Positions 47,901 through 58,882 of a stretch of DNA of 64,000 nucleotides are shown here, piece after piece. Where the stretch lies: positions 1,984,001 through 2,048,000 of the forward strand of contig JAPEHQ010000009.1 of the NCBI GenBank assembly GCA_027405735.1. The letters run 5' to 3'. Source of the stretch: Mucor racemosus (Eukaryota; Mucoromycota; Mucoromycetes; Mucorales; Mucoraceae). The position numbers and the translations under genes are program-made. The notes below the pieces were generated by a model, which did not search any database, was not told the DNA's origin, and saw nothing but the letters and a program-made list of their open reading frames with translations. Each line of letters starts with the position of its first letter. The stretch's first letter is position 1.

Positions 47901-50171
47901 CCACGCTTGTCAATGTTGACAGCACCACTAGATAAATTGAGAAATGCACCTGATATTACTAAAGTATGGACACCAGAACATACTAAATTAATGAAGCAAT
48001 TGCAAGAATTATTAGTCAGCTCAGCAGTGTTGAGTGTGCCTAATTTACATTATCCAATCTGTGTTGTTACAGATAGTTCTGCCTATGCAATTGGCGCTGC
48101 AATGTATCAAGTTATTGGTAATAAAATAAAATATCTTGGTTTTATTGCACGCAGTTTGAGTCCATCAGAGCAAAGATGGGGAAGTTCCAAACGAGAATTA
48201 GCTGCAGTTGTCTATGCATTTAAAAAGTTCCATCAATGGTTGTATGGAAGACGATTCCATCTCTTTGTGGATAATCGTGGTATTTTATTTCTACATTCGC
48301 AACCAATATTGGATCGAATGGTTGAGAACTATTATGATACAATTTTTGAAATGGATTTTGATATTACCTTTTGTAGTGGTATTAACAATATCTTGGCTGA
48401 TACCTTGTCGCGTCTTTTCTGGCCATACAATACGCTGGTGGAGAGTGGTGATAAGCGTTTAATTAAAAAACATGTTAATGAAAAGCATTTAGTTAAACAA
48501 GATATTGATACAAAAGTTAAAGGAAAGAGAAAGCATGTAGTAGACAATGTAGTAGAAGAAAAGAAAAAGAGGAAATTACATGTTGTGAATAAGGGGAAAG
48601 ATAAACTTAAGGAAGCACATGATAACCTTATTTCATGCGATACTTCCGTTATCTCCGGATCACCAAAAGTAATCATTCCGAGGGAAACCTCTGATCTTTT
48701 TAATAACGCTAAATTGACGGCGTATGTAAACAAATTGAAGAATAAGAACGAAGAGTTATTATTCTGCGTTAGTCATTTAGATGTTTATGAAACGCCTGCA
48801 AGTGATGAAGAAAAGCAAACTATATTAGAAAAAACACATTTACTTGGGCATTTCGGTATTCATGCAATGGAGCAAGTTATACACCAAGATTTGAATATGC
48901 ATTGGAAGGGCTTAAGGGAAGATATTACGAAATATATATCAAATTGCCATAAATGCAGACAGTTCAATTTAGCTAAGCATGTCTACCATCCACCAAAGCA
49001 AGAAGCTCCTGAAGGGATAATGGATCATGTTGTATTTGATCTAGGTGGATTTGATTGCACTACACCAAGGGGAAATAATTTTATATTAGTAGTGCTAGAT
49101 CTATTCTCGAGATTTATTATCTTACGTGCAATTCCAGATAAATCAGCTACTACTGTTGCAAAGGAATTGGTATCTATCTTTTCATTGTTCGGCTACCCAC
49201 GTATCGTTGGTCATGATCGAGGTGCAGAATTCCATAATAAATTACTTGAAAAGATACTTAAACATGCTGAGGTTGAGAATAGAGCAAGTTTACCATTTAC
49301 GCCTCAAGTTAATAGTTGCTGTGAAGCTGCAGTAAAGTCTGCAAAAACAATAATTATAAAGATGTTGGAAGGTCGTAGTAAAGATTGGGATTTGTACCTT
49401 AATGGAACAGCATTAAGTTTAAATGTACATAGATCTAGACTACATGGAATGATGCCATTCATGGTAATGTTTCATAGAGCACCTAATGAATTTAAGAATT
49501 ATCGAGGAGATAAACCTACACTTCATGAAAGAGAAATCGATGTGGAAGCATTTAAAAAGAAGCTCGATTTAATTGATAGAATTATTGTTCCAGCAATTAG
49601 AGACCAAATACTAAAGACACAGGATAAGGATAGTAATTACTTTAGAAAGAGACATAGAATCTTGGAGAAACCTTATCCAATTGGATCTACTGTAATGATC
49701 AAGAATATAGAAAATAAGAATAGGAAAACTGATCCTAACTATGAAGGCCCATTTTATATACATGGAATAACTAAAAATGGAAGCTATATTCTTACCGATA
49801 AAACTGATACATTCTTAGCTAGAGATGTACCTACACAACAGATCAAGTTGATCAGCACAAATGATGCAAAGGAAGATAACTCAGATGTGTATGAAGTACA
49901 AGCTATTATAAATCATAGAGGAACTCCACCCAATTACGAGTATTTGGTAAGATGGAAGAATTTCACAGAAGATCATGACTCTTGGGAGCCACCAGCGTCA
50001 TTTGATTCTCCTGATGTTATCAAACATTATTGGGCGAGAGTAGATGCTAATACGCAATCTAATGGTAAAGGAAAGCAAGCTCCTAAATCAATTAATACAA
50101 GAAAGATTGCTACACGCGAGGATAAATCCAAGAAGATGCGTGAAAGATTATTAGCAAAAGATGTTATTTAA
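44997..50171 (+). CDS. chromovirus Gag-Pol polyprotein
   Basis: One uninterrupted 1724-aa frame. Gag is at about 100-400, with a Cys-His cluster near 424 (CYDCGYTPFTYDHKAVC). The aspartic protease has LLDTGC (Asp near 547). Reverse transcriptase shows VIDLSQ (Asp 811) and FIDD (about 874-877). RNase H starts at VVTDSSAYAIGA (Asp about 1026). Integrase has an HHCC zinc-binding region (about 1280-1320) and a DD35E core (Asp 1348, Asp 1407, Glu 1443). A C-terminal chromodomain (about 1630-1685) has YLVRWKNFTEDHDSWEP. The chromodomain steers integration to marked chromatin in this group. There is no frameshift between gag and pol, as in Tf1-like elements. All catalytic positions are present, so it may be active. 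Confidence 0.95.
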   Translation: MNNNIKQATTGTTATTNQSVSSDMNIDMGSSLSSGQSGNTALSNDDALHVEGDTWSEDARITRELSEDALPHHYDNDTVMSDSELDLQLEVDECPSLGKEHQARMLKEIQLLRVKLFKATTLSLQHPLKSDIATQASFLQRQLRLAKDNYDLLFENVANNHVASSELTMVPSDTPFMQWKGHKFNTKKFIFQSMDACLTQFEDVLESRSINVELHWKRIIKPKMSTGMADWTRKLIEQHPTISWGQFKAKLKAKYSASEAEEKKAALSKLKSLKLEKCESLEAYIDKFITLKDLAGITEDTSLTDYLLKGLEMDLYSPVSLNISQSREKGKNTLDYAISQLRSVYDLLRRDTYYKEEKRRKEREYEQRIIHAVQQRQSGNQSSSRHYKFNNKHPRQQPYSKGFDNKKQTRRAGQFHQKSGQALKCYDCGYTPFTYDHKAVCKKNPKNIKYNKNKSKKSIVPTPTATMDTDDSSSDDESSQHFSVATIAPKKAEKEVSKMDTDSECKQFDSDYFRKMPNNNMNTNGLLYLPVILETSAGIKVNTWFLLDTGCTFSAISPQLVSFLNLNICNKNGIIKLAQNNSVVDRKGQTEEELIINYGSKIVHSKFEVFDLFDDVHCVFGMDLLYKVGITLGNIAADWSDRVGYEIPKIEPNPYKPNEDPYGSEEERKIMMNELKPFIDANTSISPKAYCNIPGSEITLPIKKDTPLANTCRRQFPIAEAWRPVIQKQVEKWRENGVIKKAKPNTPHNSPIFTVRKKNSDGEYTGKEHRVVIDCRLINNALDPEKLERFPLPLISDLHRKMSKHSLYTVIDLSQCFHAFKISRSSRSYLTFTDMEGLTWSFSHCPYGLTMVSSHAQKILSNLFADISDTTTHFIDDVTIHTENDLKKHTELVKIVIDRLTKANLRINTEKLHIAQKSIYILGFCLSSEGLALDPRKVSNVLDWEPTVKSSRELSSRLGLINFFRSNLPRLSMLTAPLDKLRNAPDITKVWTPEHTKLMKQLQELLVSSAVLSVPNLHYPICVVTDSSAYAIGAAMYQVIGNKIKYLGFIARSLSPSEQRWGSSKRELAAVVYAFKKFHQWLYGRRFHLFVDNRGILFLHSQPILDRMVENYYDTIFEMDFDITFCSGINNILADTLSRLFWPYNTLVESGDKRLIKKHVNEKHLVKQDIDTKVKGKRKHVVDNVVEEKKKRKLHVVNKGKDKLKEAHDNLISCDTSVISGSPKVIIPRETSDLFNNAKLTAYVNKLKNKNEELLFCVSHLDVYETPASDEEKQTILEKTHLLGHFGIHAMEQVIHQDLNMHWKGLREDITKYISNCHKCRQFNLAKHVYHPPKQEAPEGIMDHVVFDLGGFDCTTPRGNNFILVVLDLFSRFIILRAIPDKSATTVAKELVSIFSLFGYPRIVGHDRGAEFHNKLLEKILKHAEVENRASLPFTPQVNSCCEAAVKSAKTIIIKMLEGRSKDWDLYLNGTALSLNVHRSRLHGMMPFMVMFHRAPNEFKNYRGDKPTLHEREIDVEAFKKKLDLIDRIIVPAIRDQILKTQDKDSNYFRKRHRILEKPYPIGSTVMIKNIENKNRKTDPNYEGPFYIHGITKNGSYILTDKTDTFLARDVPTQQIKLISTNDAKEDNSDVYEVQAIINHRGTPPNYEYLVRWKNFTEDHDSWEPPASFDSPDVIKHYWARVDANTQSNGKGKQAPKSINTRKIATREDKSKKMRERLLAKDVI

Positions 50172-50462
50172 ATGTTAGATGAAGGCTATACCTTTTCCTT
50201 TTAGCGTTTCCTTTTATCCCACTGGGTTTTTGAAATGTGAGGTTTTTAATGGTTGCCCCTGAATATTTAATTTGCAAGTTTATAGTAATGTATAGAGCAA
50301 GATCAATCAACAAGAAGTACATTATTATACATCAACAATATTGCCGTTTTATTTTTTTATTTTTTTCTTTTTTTTTCACGTTATGTCAAGCAGCCTATAC
50401 ACAAATTATAACTACAACAAATTACAACAACTACAACTATCTTTATCACATAATTCTTATGT

Positions 50463-50475
50463 TGGTGTGGGGTGG
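50463..50475 (+). promoter_or_regulatory. candidate polypurine tract
   Basis: G-rich stretch (TGGTGTGGGGTGG) ending directly at the 3' LTR, where plus-strand synthesis would be primed. It contains several T residues, so it is not a pure purine run. Confidence 0.4.
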
Positions 50476-50695
50476 TGTTATGTCAATACTCATCCTATGT
50501 CTCACATCCAAGGTCACAGTCTATAATTAGTGTTACAGTAAATCAATGTGGATCATTGACTTACATCATATTCTCAGATAGTAAAACCCTAGTAATAGTT
50601 ATAATTAATGTATATAAATACATCCAAAGGATGTATTGTTAATAAAAGTGTAATATTCTGGCAAGATTATTTATATAGACTCTTTTGACATTTCA
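50476..50695 (+). repeat. 3' LTR
   Basis: 220 bp, identical to the 5' LTR except one T/C difference in the GATCATTGA(T/C)TTACATC stretch. Confidence 0.95.
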
Positions 50696-50885
50696 AATTT
50701 TACGCGTTTTTGAGTCTTTCGTGAGATATAAAATAAATTTAGGAGTAGGTAGCATAATGCGACTAATCCATATCTATTTTGCGGTCTCTGAGGTACAGTA
50801 TATCCTAAAAAATGTTTATTATGAGGTTAGTTATAGAAAGAAGACATACTCCGATTTTGACGATTGAAACCATCAATTTTTTTTG
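50696..50885 (+). repeat. R1 repeat copy 4, part after the LTR element
   Basis: Continues the copy broken at 44716. Removing the element and one AATTT rejoins the sequence as in copy 3 (GTGAATTTTACG...). It ends with an R1 tail-like ACTCCGATTTTGACGATTG block. Confidence 0.85.
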
Positions 50886-51604
50886 AAAATCAAATTTAAT
50901 ATTAGAATTCATTTCAACTTATCGAGTGTAGTTTTTTTTTGTGTACTACAGCAAGTCAAAATAGGTCGTGAAGGACAGAAAGAACAAAATAAATTGTAAT
51001 TTTTTAATTACTTGATTAATAAGGAAAATAATTACATAAATATCATAGAGTGTGATTGTTTAGCTTTTACATAGAAAAAAAAATCTAAAAATCATTTTTT
51101 ATTATATATATTGTATTAACAGATATCGTTTTCTTGTGGAGATCGGACGAGATCTGTTATTTTTAGCATTGATGACTGTAACTTTTGTAGATTATTATAA
51201 TTTTTTTGTTATTATATATACAGCGTATACACGATTTATCTACTCCTAAATTTTTGTATATATACGTAGCGCTATTCTGTATCTATTGTTGATTATATGC
51301 TCACTGAAAACTTCAGTTATATTTTCTAGTAAAATAAAGTCAGCTTTGCATTATTGTAGTAGTACCTAGCATAATTATATGATATAGGGCAAGAATGATA
51401 AGTTTTTCTTTATATTTAAGTCAGGAAAAAAGATTTTTTTGTAAACCAAATTGCTACTAGTACTCAGCAAAATTACCTAATAATACTAACATTACTCAAA
51501 AATAATAACCCCCCGCTCCTCGATATCATAATTAATACCTTCTCGTGGTGACTATTGTAAATACCATTAAATCAATGGAAAAATAAATTAATATATTATA
51601 TCCA

Positions 51605-51623
51605 TGGGCCGCTCCGCGGCCCA
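51605..51623. other. GC-rich perfect hairpin
   Basis: TGGGCCGC, loop TCC, GCGGCCCA: an 8-bp perfect stem in AT-rich surroundings, directly followed by AGTATAAATAAC. Confidence 0.8.
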
Positions 51624-51767
51624 GTATAAATAACAACCTCTCAGAATTTTATACCAAAGAAAAAAAATATGGTCAAATTACTCAATAATTGCACAAATCA
51701 AGAAAAACAAAATAGCAGATAAGTAGAAGGGCAGCAATTAAAAAAAAACCAAACATAGAGGGGACGT

Positions 51768-51917
51768 TTGTCCTAGTTGCTAGACTTATGCGCTTTACAG
51801 CTAGTTCAAACGGAGAGGTTGTGGGTTCGAAACTCGTGTAAGGGGGGATTTTCTTCGGAACTCTGTGCTTGCCAGGCTAGAAGCGCAGCTAATCACCTGT
51901 CGTGATAATAATAATGT
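51768..51917 (+). repeat. tRNA-derived SINE or degenerate tRNA
   Basis: An A-box-like stretch (TAGTTGCTAGACTTATGCGC) is followed, at tRNA-like spacing, by GAGGTTGTGGGTTCGAAAC, which holds a near-consensus B box. The T-arm would need several G-U pairs and no clean cloverleaf forms. About 80 bp of unrelated sequence follows, ending in an (ATA)n-like run, as in SINEs. No second copy is seen in this window. Confidence 0.5.
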
Positions 51918-53189
51918 AATGAGACAAATACAGTTATAAGTTAAAAGACATTGTTTATTAAGTTTGACATTTAAGATCTAATATTTATACTATTATTACT
52001 GTGTAACAAAATAGTTAAAACTTCTACGACACACCCCCTCGTTTTTTTTCGTTTTACATTTCAATGCGTAGCTTTCAAAAGACTACCAATTGTTTGTTTC
52101 TTTTCTCTACTTCAGTATTTTTACTACTATTTCGGAAATCCATTTTCTTTATGAATATCTTATTTCACAAGCACAAGAGAGACTTGAAAAGAGCACAGCG
52201 AATAACATAGTTAATCATATTTGGATTTCTATCAGTTCCGACCTCAATCATCATCAGTTAGAAATCGGTTTGTCACCAACTTTAATTTATCCTTAATAAT
52301 GAAATTCAGGGTAATTATTACTGCATGAACAATACTGATTAAAGGCATATCACTCTTCACTCAAGAAACATTTTATATGTAAAAGCTTAAGAATAATGCC
52401 CAAAGGTATGTAGCTTCCGTCAATTTATTATTTATCATCATGCATGTTAGATGCCACCAAGTACTATACTTTATCACCTTCTGCAGTATCAATACATCTT
52501 ACAATATATTGACTACAACATGCAATTGAACTGCAAAATCCTGATATTGGATTTTATAAATAAGAAACTCCTAGCGTACTAATAAGTATATCCAGGAGCA
52601 ATTTACAAGAACGCTTCGGCCACAATTATGACACCATATTATTTCATCTCAGCGGTTAATCAATCAAGTAGCTATCAAATCAACATCCAGGCACATTGAG
52701 CGCAGCATTGAAACAAGGCAGCTCACAAGCTCTGAAAGCACGGTTAAATTATGATTGATTTATTTCCATCCATAGATTACTATCAAACAGATCTAATGAT
52801 GGTTCTTCAATAGTGCCTTAAATTACATCTCAGGATCTCAATGTCAAATCAATATACAGTAAAAGTACACACTTTTATATCTAAATAAACGATATCTTGT
52901 TTTTATTATACAATTGAAGAAATGATTCATTATTCATTCTCTTTTAATTATATTCTTTTTTAAAGTATTATTTATCAAACATGAAAATATACGACAACAC
53001 GTGGTTTTATTGAACAGAAATAACATGTTTTGCTGATGGTTTTCTTCTCAATTCACAATGATTTGTGAAAATAGAAATATAAATTTTTGTGCAGGATATA
53101 TTTAAATCTACCATCATGTATAATTAGAGATTAATTGGATCAATATTCACAAGGATGAGATTTTTTTTCTTTATTCTCTGCAGTTGTAA

Positions 53190-54376
53190 ATATTAGTTTA
53201 TCATTTTTTAAAACTTAAAACTCATTATCTAGGGCTTAATTTCTGTATTCACAAGATAGGTCTAATTGATTGCTACTCTGCATTTTTTGTTTCAATGAAA
53301 AATATTGATTTTTTGTCGAGATAATCAAAATAATAGTTTATATCACAGCTTAAAATCTATAGTAACGGGGCTCCAAAATTGATCTGAAAAAAAGATCGAA
53401 AAATGGTTCAAAAAACAAAATTGTTTAAATGCTCATGAACTGCAAAGCAAGTCGACTTAGCGTATTAAATAGCTTTTGTACAGTTTTAAATTCTGCATAC
53501 ATCTAAACAAAAATCAAAAAAACATTCCACATTAAATTTTGCGTGAAATGCAAGTAAAATTTTGGAGGTTTTTTGAAGATGCACATCACTTTTAATGAAA
53601 AGGTTTACAATATAATTTATTTAAGTGATGCGCAATAAAATTATCTATCCATTGAGCTATTGCTGAACCTTCTAGCTGCATTTTTCGTAGAGAAAATAAG
53701 ATTTTTGTTCAAATTTTTTTCAGATTCAGAATTTGGAATGAGGGTATACAAGGGAAAAATGGGAGCTGGAAATGAAGGTATCTTTTTGTACGCATTTTTG
53801 AGGATATCTCCACGAAAAATTAATATTTTAAAAAACTCTAAATTGGGTTCGAGAGAACTCAATGAGCTCTATGACATGAATGTAAAAAAAATGCTACTCA
53901 ATTTAACAAATACTTTGAAATCTACTACGAAAATATCAAAAAAAAATGAAAAAAAAATAAAAGTGCTCAGAATTTTTTTGTACTAAAATATGTTATAGAG
54001 TGCTTTAAAACAGGCAAGTTTTGTTATTAAAAAGCGTTAGCATAGCTTAATTTTTTGCAGAGATATTAAGACTTGAAATGTTTAGTTTTTGGCAGTGAAA
54101 TACCTGTAAAAATCTGAAACATTATCATTAGAAAAATTATATCAACTGCTACAGATAGGATATTTCCAGAAGCACACTTTTGAATTAAACCTGGGTATCT
54201 CAAGAACATTAACATATAATTTTTTTTTGGTGTAATTTAGCAGAAAAAAAGTTGAGCAGGAATGAAAAGTCGAACCCAGTTTTTAGGGAAAAAGCACGTA
54301 TTTTTGATTATTTCGTGGTGAGATAAAAAATAAACCCAGAAACAAGTAGTATAATGTGATCAATTTATATCTATTA
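53190..54376 (+). repeat. R1 repeat copy 5
   Basis: Collinear with the other copies, ending abruptly near TATATCTATTAT without the usual tail. A 108-codon frame (53660-53986) joins the two R1 frames that are separate in the palindrome arms, then frameshifts after NDMNVKK-type sequence. Confidence 0.85.
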
Positions 54377-56313
54377 TCTCAAATTTGCTCGCTTGCTTAT
54401 ATGTTTGCGCTCGGCTTGACTGAGTTCTTATAAAAATAACTAATGCTCGCAATTCAACGTATATATATCGAAGATTTAGTATAACACGAGAGGCTTCTCA
54501 TTAAAAAAAAGAGCGCTAAATGCTAAATGTCTCGATATATGGTAAATGATATAATAAAGAAGTGTTCCAGAATCCTGATTAATGAATCTCTGTATGTATT
54601 TTCAATGTTATATCGCACCATGATATTCATTTTGTAATATTTTGATATACATATTTCGACAATAACAGTGAATTAAATAATGTATAATGATATATCCAAA
54701 TATGAATGGAAAACCAAAAATATAATGTATTTCTCAATAAAATATGATTAATGGACAACTGATAAATTTGTTTGAATTTTTATTTTCGTCGAGTGAAATA
54801 AATACAACTATATTTTAAAACTTAACCTATTTTAGCCATGGACTATATAGATATGGCCATATAGTTTATCATCATATTTACATATGCAAACGTATTTAAT
54901 CGTAGTTCTTTTCTTTATAGAATCAAATGTTTGACAGGGCCATACTTCTCGGTTTATGTACTTGAGAAAATAATCTTGCACAATTTCTCAATTTCATTTT
55001 GTTGCATCTTGTATGTAATTAATGCCATTTTAATTTCATAATCAAATTAGTTTACTTTTAAATGTGCTTAATCAATGCGATAAGAATATTTGAGAATTTG
55101 TAAACTGTGTGATTGTAGCATACACTATTGTTATTTGTAAGCTTTAAATTGAATATCGATTTGAAAATTTATAATTTTCGACATGTTTGCTTTTAATAAA
55201 ATTACAGAAACGATAACGACATATTGTGTTTGAATGCATGAATTTATGGCGCGGAGTAATGCATTAAAAAACGGGTGAGGCTCAATTCAAAACTTGGTCA
55301 AGGAAAAATTATTATTACTTTGCGAGGGAAAGTTGTATACATATCCGCATGTATATGTATACAATGCATATACATGTGTAAAGGCAATTATATTATGATG
55401 TGCTACGTAGCAATATCATCTTATGTGAGCAGGTTTGTGTATTTTTAGCCGAGAGAAAAAAGAGCTTATAATGTAACTTGTTATGCAAAATTGTAATATA
55501 TTTATACACGATTCTAGTAATAACATAGTACGACGTTGTACTGATTGAACTATTATGTAGTTAGTAAATAAATGTTGTATTATAAAGCTCTAAATTTTGC
55601 ATAGAAATGGCTACATTTATGAAATTCCTGGTTCAGCCTATCATGAAGGCAGATTTCTTCCATGAATCTATAGGATATTCTTTTATAATTGCATCATCCA
55701 TATGCATTCCTCATTTAGTTTGCATTTAACTAGTTAAAGTAAATGTTTATGTACAGAGGGTTCCTAAGAATAGAATCCTGCTACAAACATAGACAAATAA
55801 AGACGGATTTACAAAAAGGTGAATAAAGAGACTTATATAAATGATATTAGACATTTTTCATATATTGAACGGTGCAATTTCATGCAAAATAAAAGCACTA
55901 GGAACGGTATCAGCCGTAACTTTGCCAGTATGTTTCATTAAATAAAGTAAAAAGGCCACTATTTAGAGAAGGATATTGTGTTACAAATACTAAAAGTCTA
56001 TGATTCTCAAGAAACCAATCAATGATAAGATATAAACAACACTTTTTTGTTCTTTCTTTTTTTAAAAAGGGAATAAATATATATGTATAAAAGTATATGT
56101 ATAACGGATAACATAATATAATAAGAGAGTAGGGTAATAAATAAAATGATGATTATGATGAGCAAAGGGGCGTATAATAAAGAGAAAATAGTATATATAA
56201 AATATACCAAAATGATACAAATGAAGCATATGTAGTAAATAATAGTAATAGTTATAGCAGTAATCATATAATAAATGAGCGATTTTTGAATACATAATAA
56301 AGGGACACTCATA
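54377..56313. other. 1.9-kb AT-rich region without supported gene
   Basis: Low-complexity AT-rich sequence and, towards 56300, the 3' flank of the bHLH gene. No gene seen. Confidence 0.5.
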
Positions 56314-57181
56314 TTAACCATCTCTACCAAAATTTGCATGACTCAAATGCGGCTGTATTCCAGATAAATCCAAAGGGTGGCCAGGTGGGATCATTGTAGA
56401 GGTCTGCTGATGTCCCGGCCTGACACGATAAACCTCCAGCATATTTTCAAGTTCCTGAATACGTTGTTGATGCTGTCTTAATTTATCATGTAATAACCGA
56501 ATATGATCTACTGATTTCCTGAGAATTGTGCCTTTATTAGATTTTACTGCATCCCTGTCTGGTAAAAGCGTTGCTAATTCAGTAATACGGTCATTAATGT
56601 TATCTCTTCTTCTACGCTCAACTGCATTATGAGATTCCCTTCTACGTCTTTTCTTCTCAAAGATATGTTGCATACTATTTTAGATTGCCAATAAGATATA
56701 TAGTTTATCGCATTATATATATATATATATAAATTAAAGAAAAAAAAACTCACTTTCTCTGGAGTATCTCATCTTCTAAACTACCAGGACTTGTAGGTGA
56801 AACAAGTGTGTCTGATATTTTACTATCGGGAACTGATGAACTATAATAATTTTGATGAGGGCTTGTTGCAGAAGTAGGCGATTTTGTATTTGCATTTGTA
56901 TTTGTAGTAGGTATAGAAATGGGTTGAGGAAAATTGGACGAATTTGAATTCATATACATGTCATATTGTTGTTGTTGCTGTTGAATCCTGTTATTATACG
57001 ATGATTTTGGCGAGCTCGATAATGGCATTGTATTGTATTGATTGTTCATTTTATTTGGTGGAGAATCTAATGATGAGGTAGTTATTGGCGAAGGCAAAGC
57101 AGCTTTATTGTTATTGTTATTATTTAAATCATATTGAGGATGATCTAGATAAGTTGAATGCTGAAATTGCATATTATACAT
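56314..57181 (-). CDS. bHLH transcription factor, MiT/TFE- or USF-like
   Basis: Two exons (57181-56754, 56674-56314; intron 79 nt with a TA repeat) encode about 262 aa. The first 140 residues are Asn/Gln/Ser/Pro-rich and probably disordered. The bHLH begins at [20 protein letters not shown]; the HNxxERRRRxxIN pattern marks E-box (CANNTG) binders. Helix 1 ITELATLLP, a short loop, then [15 protein letters not shown] form helix 2. A leucine-spaced extension ([18 protein letters not shown]) fits a zipper. The KGTIL..SVDHIR pattern is closest to MiT/TFE and USF families. Target genes are not evident. A separate gene joined by splicing is unlikely because the frame is kept. Confidence 0.85.
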
Positions 57182-57586
57182 TTTAGAAAGATGAAAAAAG
57201 AAAAAAAAAAAAGTATAAAGGGGAAAAGGGCTGAATTTTACTATTTCCTTGAAAGCGTTTGGTATATAAATTTCAAAGTGTGTGAGAAACTTCTATATCT
57301 TATTGTTTTGATTATAAAATGACGTATTCCAGAAGCAAAAGGAGGGAAAAAAGGAGATTTGGGGAACACACAGACATTATAAAAAAGTTGTCTTGTGATA
57401 CAGATCATGGGCCAAAGATGGGGCTCCTTCTTTCTCACTTTTTTTTCTGTTGTAATTAAAGAAAAAAGGGGACCCCTTTTCCGAAATAAAATGGTAATAA
57501 TTGAAGGGTTCAGTTTAACATGTTGAATACATTAGCTAATATTAACATATTTGATAATAAAAAAAGCCTTTCAAACTTCCGTTATA
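57182..57586. other. upstream region of the bHLH gene
   Basis: AT-rich with A-rich runs just upstream of the ATG. No gene seen. Confidence 0.45.
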
Positions 57587-57742
57587 ATGATTTCTGCTGT
57601 TGCTGCTGCGCTATCTATCTCAGATTCGCATGATAACAAAACTGATCAAAGTTTATTTGATATGATTGGTTGGCCAAGTGATCTACTTGAAGCGATCAAG
57701 GTTGCTCAACACCTTCAAGCTATTTCTTCTACTATTCATTAA
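57587..57742 (+). CDS. small ORF, 51 aa, unrecognised
   Basis: ATG-started frame MISAVAAALSISDSHDNK ... SLFDMIGWPSDLLEAIKV. Its composition is protein-like rather than AT-noise, and a hydrophobic/Ala start could be a signal or a helix. It may be a free-standing small protein or one exon of a gene with the ORF at 57825; no splice sites clearly join them. Confidence 0.35.
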   Translation: MISAVAAALSISDSHDNKTDQSLFDMIGWPSDLLEAIKVAQHLQAISSTIH

Positions 57743-57824
57743 TGACGTACGGATTATCATGACTTAAATGCCCGGGAATTCTTTTGTTTCTATTCATTAC
57801 TCTTCTCTCTTTTTTTCTCAAAAT

Positions 57825-58049
57825 ATGCCCAATTCACCCAATAGTCCAGTCGACCCCAATCATCCAACAAAAGAACCATTCTCATCTGCTGGAGAATCAA
57901 AGACAGGTGGTAGCAAGACATTGTTTGGTATTGTTGCAGCTCCATTTGCTGCTGTCGGTGGTCTAATAGATCAAGTATCCCGTAAAGTGACAAGAGCAGC
58001 AGATAGTGAAGAACCTACCCCAAGTGCTACACCAACAACTAAAAATTAA
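57825..58049 (+). CDS. small hypothetical protein, 74 aa
   Basis: MPNSPNSPVDPNHPTKEPF start, Ser/Pro/Thr-rich, then a short hydrophobic Gly/Ala stretch (TLFGIVAAPFAAVGGLIDQV) that could be an amphipathic or membrane helix, and a polar tail. An in-frame ATG at 57768 would add 19 residues, but a T-rich tract between them resembles a leader. Not recognised. Confidence 0.5.
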   Translation: MPNSPNSPVDPNHPTKEPFSSAGESKTGGSKTLFGIVAAPFAAVGGLIDQVSRKVTRAADSEEPTPSATPTTKN

Positions 58050-58882
58050 ATTTCTGTATATATTTTACATTTTTCTATTAATTAAAGTATATTTTCTGTT
58101 TTCCATTGCTATGGATTTAAAGCAACAACTATTTGCACAAGCACGAGAAAATCAAATAGCATTCGATCTAATTTTTATATTTTTTTATCTTAATCATTAT
58201 CTCGAAATATTTTTGGTTTGCTGTAATGGCTTTAGCTGTTTAGTGCCGAAGGAATTGTAAACGCATCTATATGATAAAAAAATATCAGATGCACTGATTT
58301 CGAAAATATAGCTTCAATACTCTACTTAAAATGATAAAATTAAGTGAAATAACCATTAAAATACCGAGATTTCGATCGATTTGTACACTTTTATGCACTT
58401 GTATACGTTCAGCATGAATGTCTTGATCTTGTAGTATGATTTGGAAAAGTTTAAGGACCAATTTTTGTCCATGATTTTCATGAGTTATCCCTTTACTTTT
58501 GACATTCAAGCTCGTTTTTTGGGTTTTAAGGTCGAAAAATGACAACTTTCATTATAATATATATTCAGATTTCAAGATAACTCAACATAGAAAATACGAG
58601 TAGATGGACGGCTCAAAGTTGTATCCATCACTTCAGAACGTCAAGAAGTGTTGTGTTACAGTATTACATCGAAAAATGAATTTTTTTGTCAAATAGGAAG
58701 CAGAATCCACGAAAAATGTAAATGCCCGAAAGCCTTCTTTCTATGCTTAAATCATCGGAAACATGAATTTTGGCTAATGTAAACCTATTGTTTTCATAAT
58801 TGAATACCGCAGTAAATACCATACTTGTATAATACATTTGTCTAGGGAACTATTTTATTAAATAACTAAAAAAAAGGGGGGT
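58050..58882. other. intergenic with R2 repeat copy B
   Basis: No gene supported. The stretch 58420-58720 resembles 21430-21900 (R2). NMD3 ends at 58883. Confidence 0.45.
58420..58720 (+). repeat. R2 diverged repeat, copy B
   Basis: Shares ordered blocks with 21430-21900 (TTTTCATGAG, CCCTTTACTTTTG, TTTTTTGTCAAAT). Boundaries are approximate. Confidence 0.4.

Larger units (their letters stand above)
44717..50695 (+). mobile_element. Ty3/Gypsy chromovirus LTR retrotransposon, intact
   Basis: The element is 5979 bp, with 220-bp LTRs (TG...CA) differing at one base. The 5-bp target duplication AATTT is at 44712-44716 and 50696-50700. One Gag-Pol ORF has all expected domains. It sits inside R1 copy 4. 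Confidence 0.96.
50886..53189. other. intergenic with hairpin and SINE-like element
   Basis: No protein gene supported. It contains the GC-rich hairpin at 51605-51623 and the tRNA-like element at 51768-51917, listed separately. The rest is AT-rich. Confidence 0.5.
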
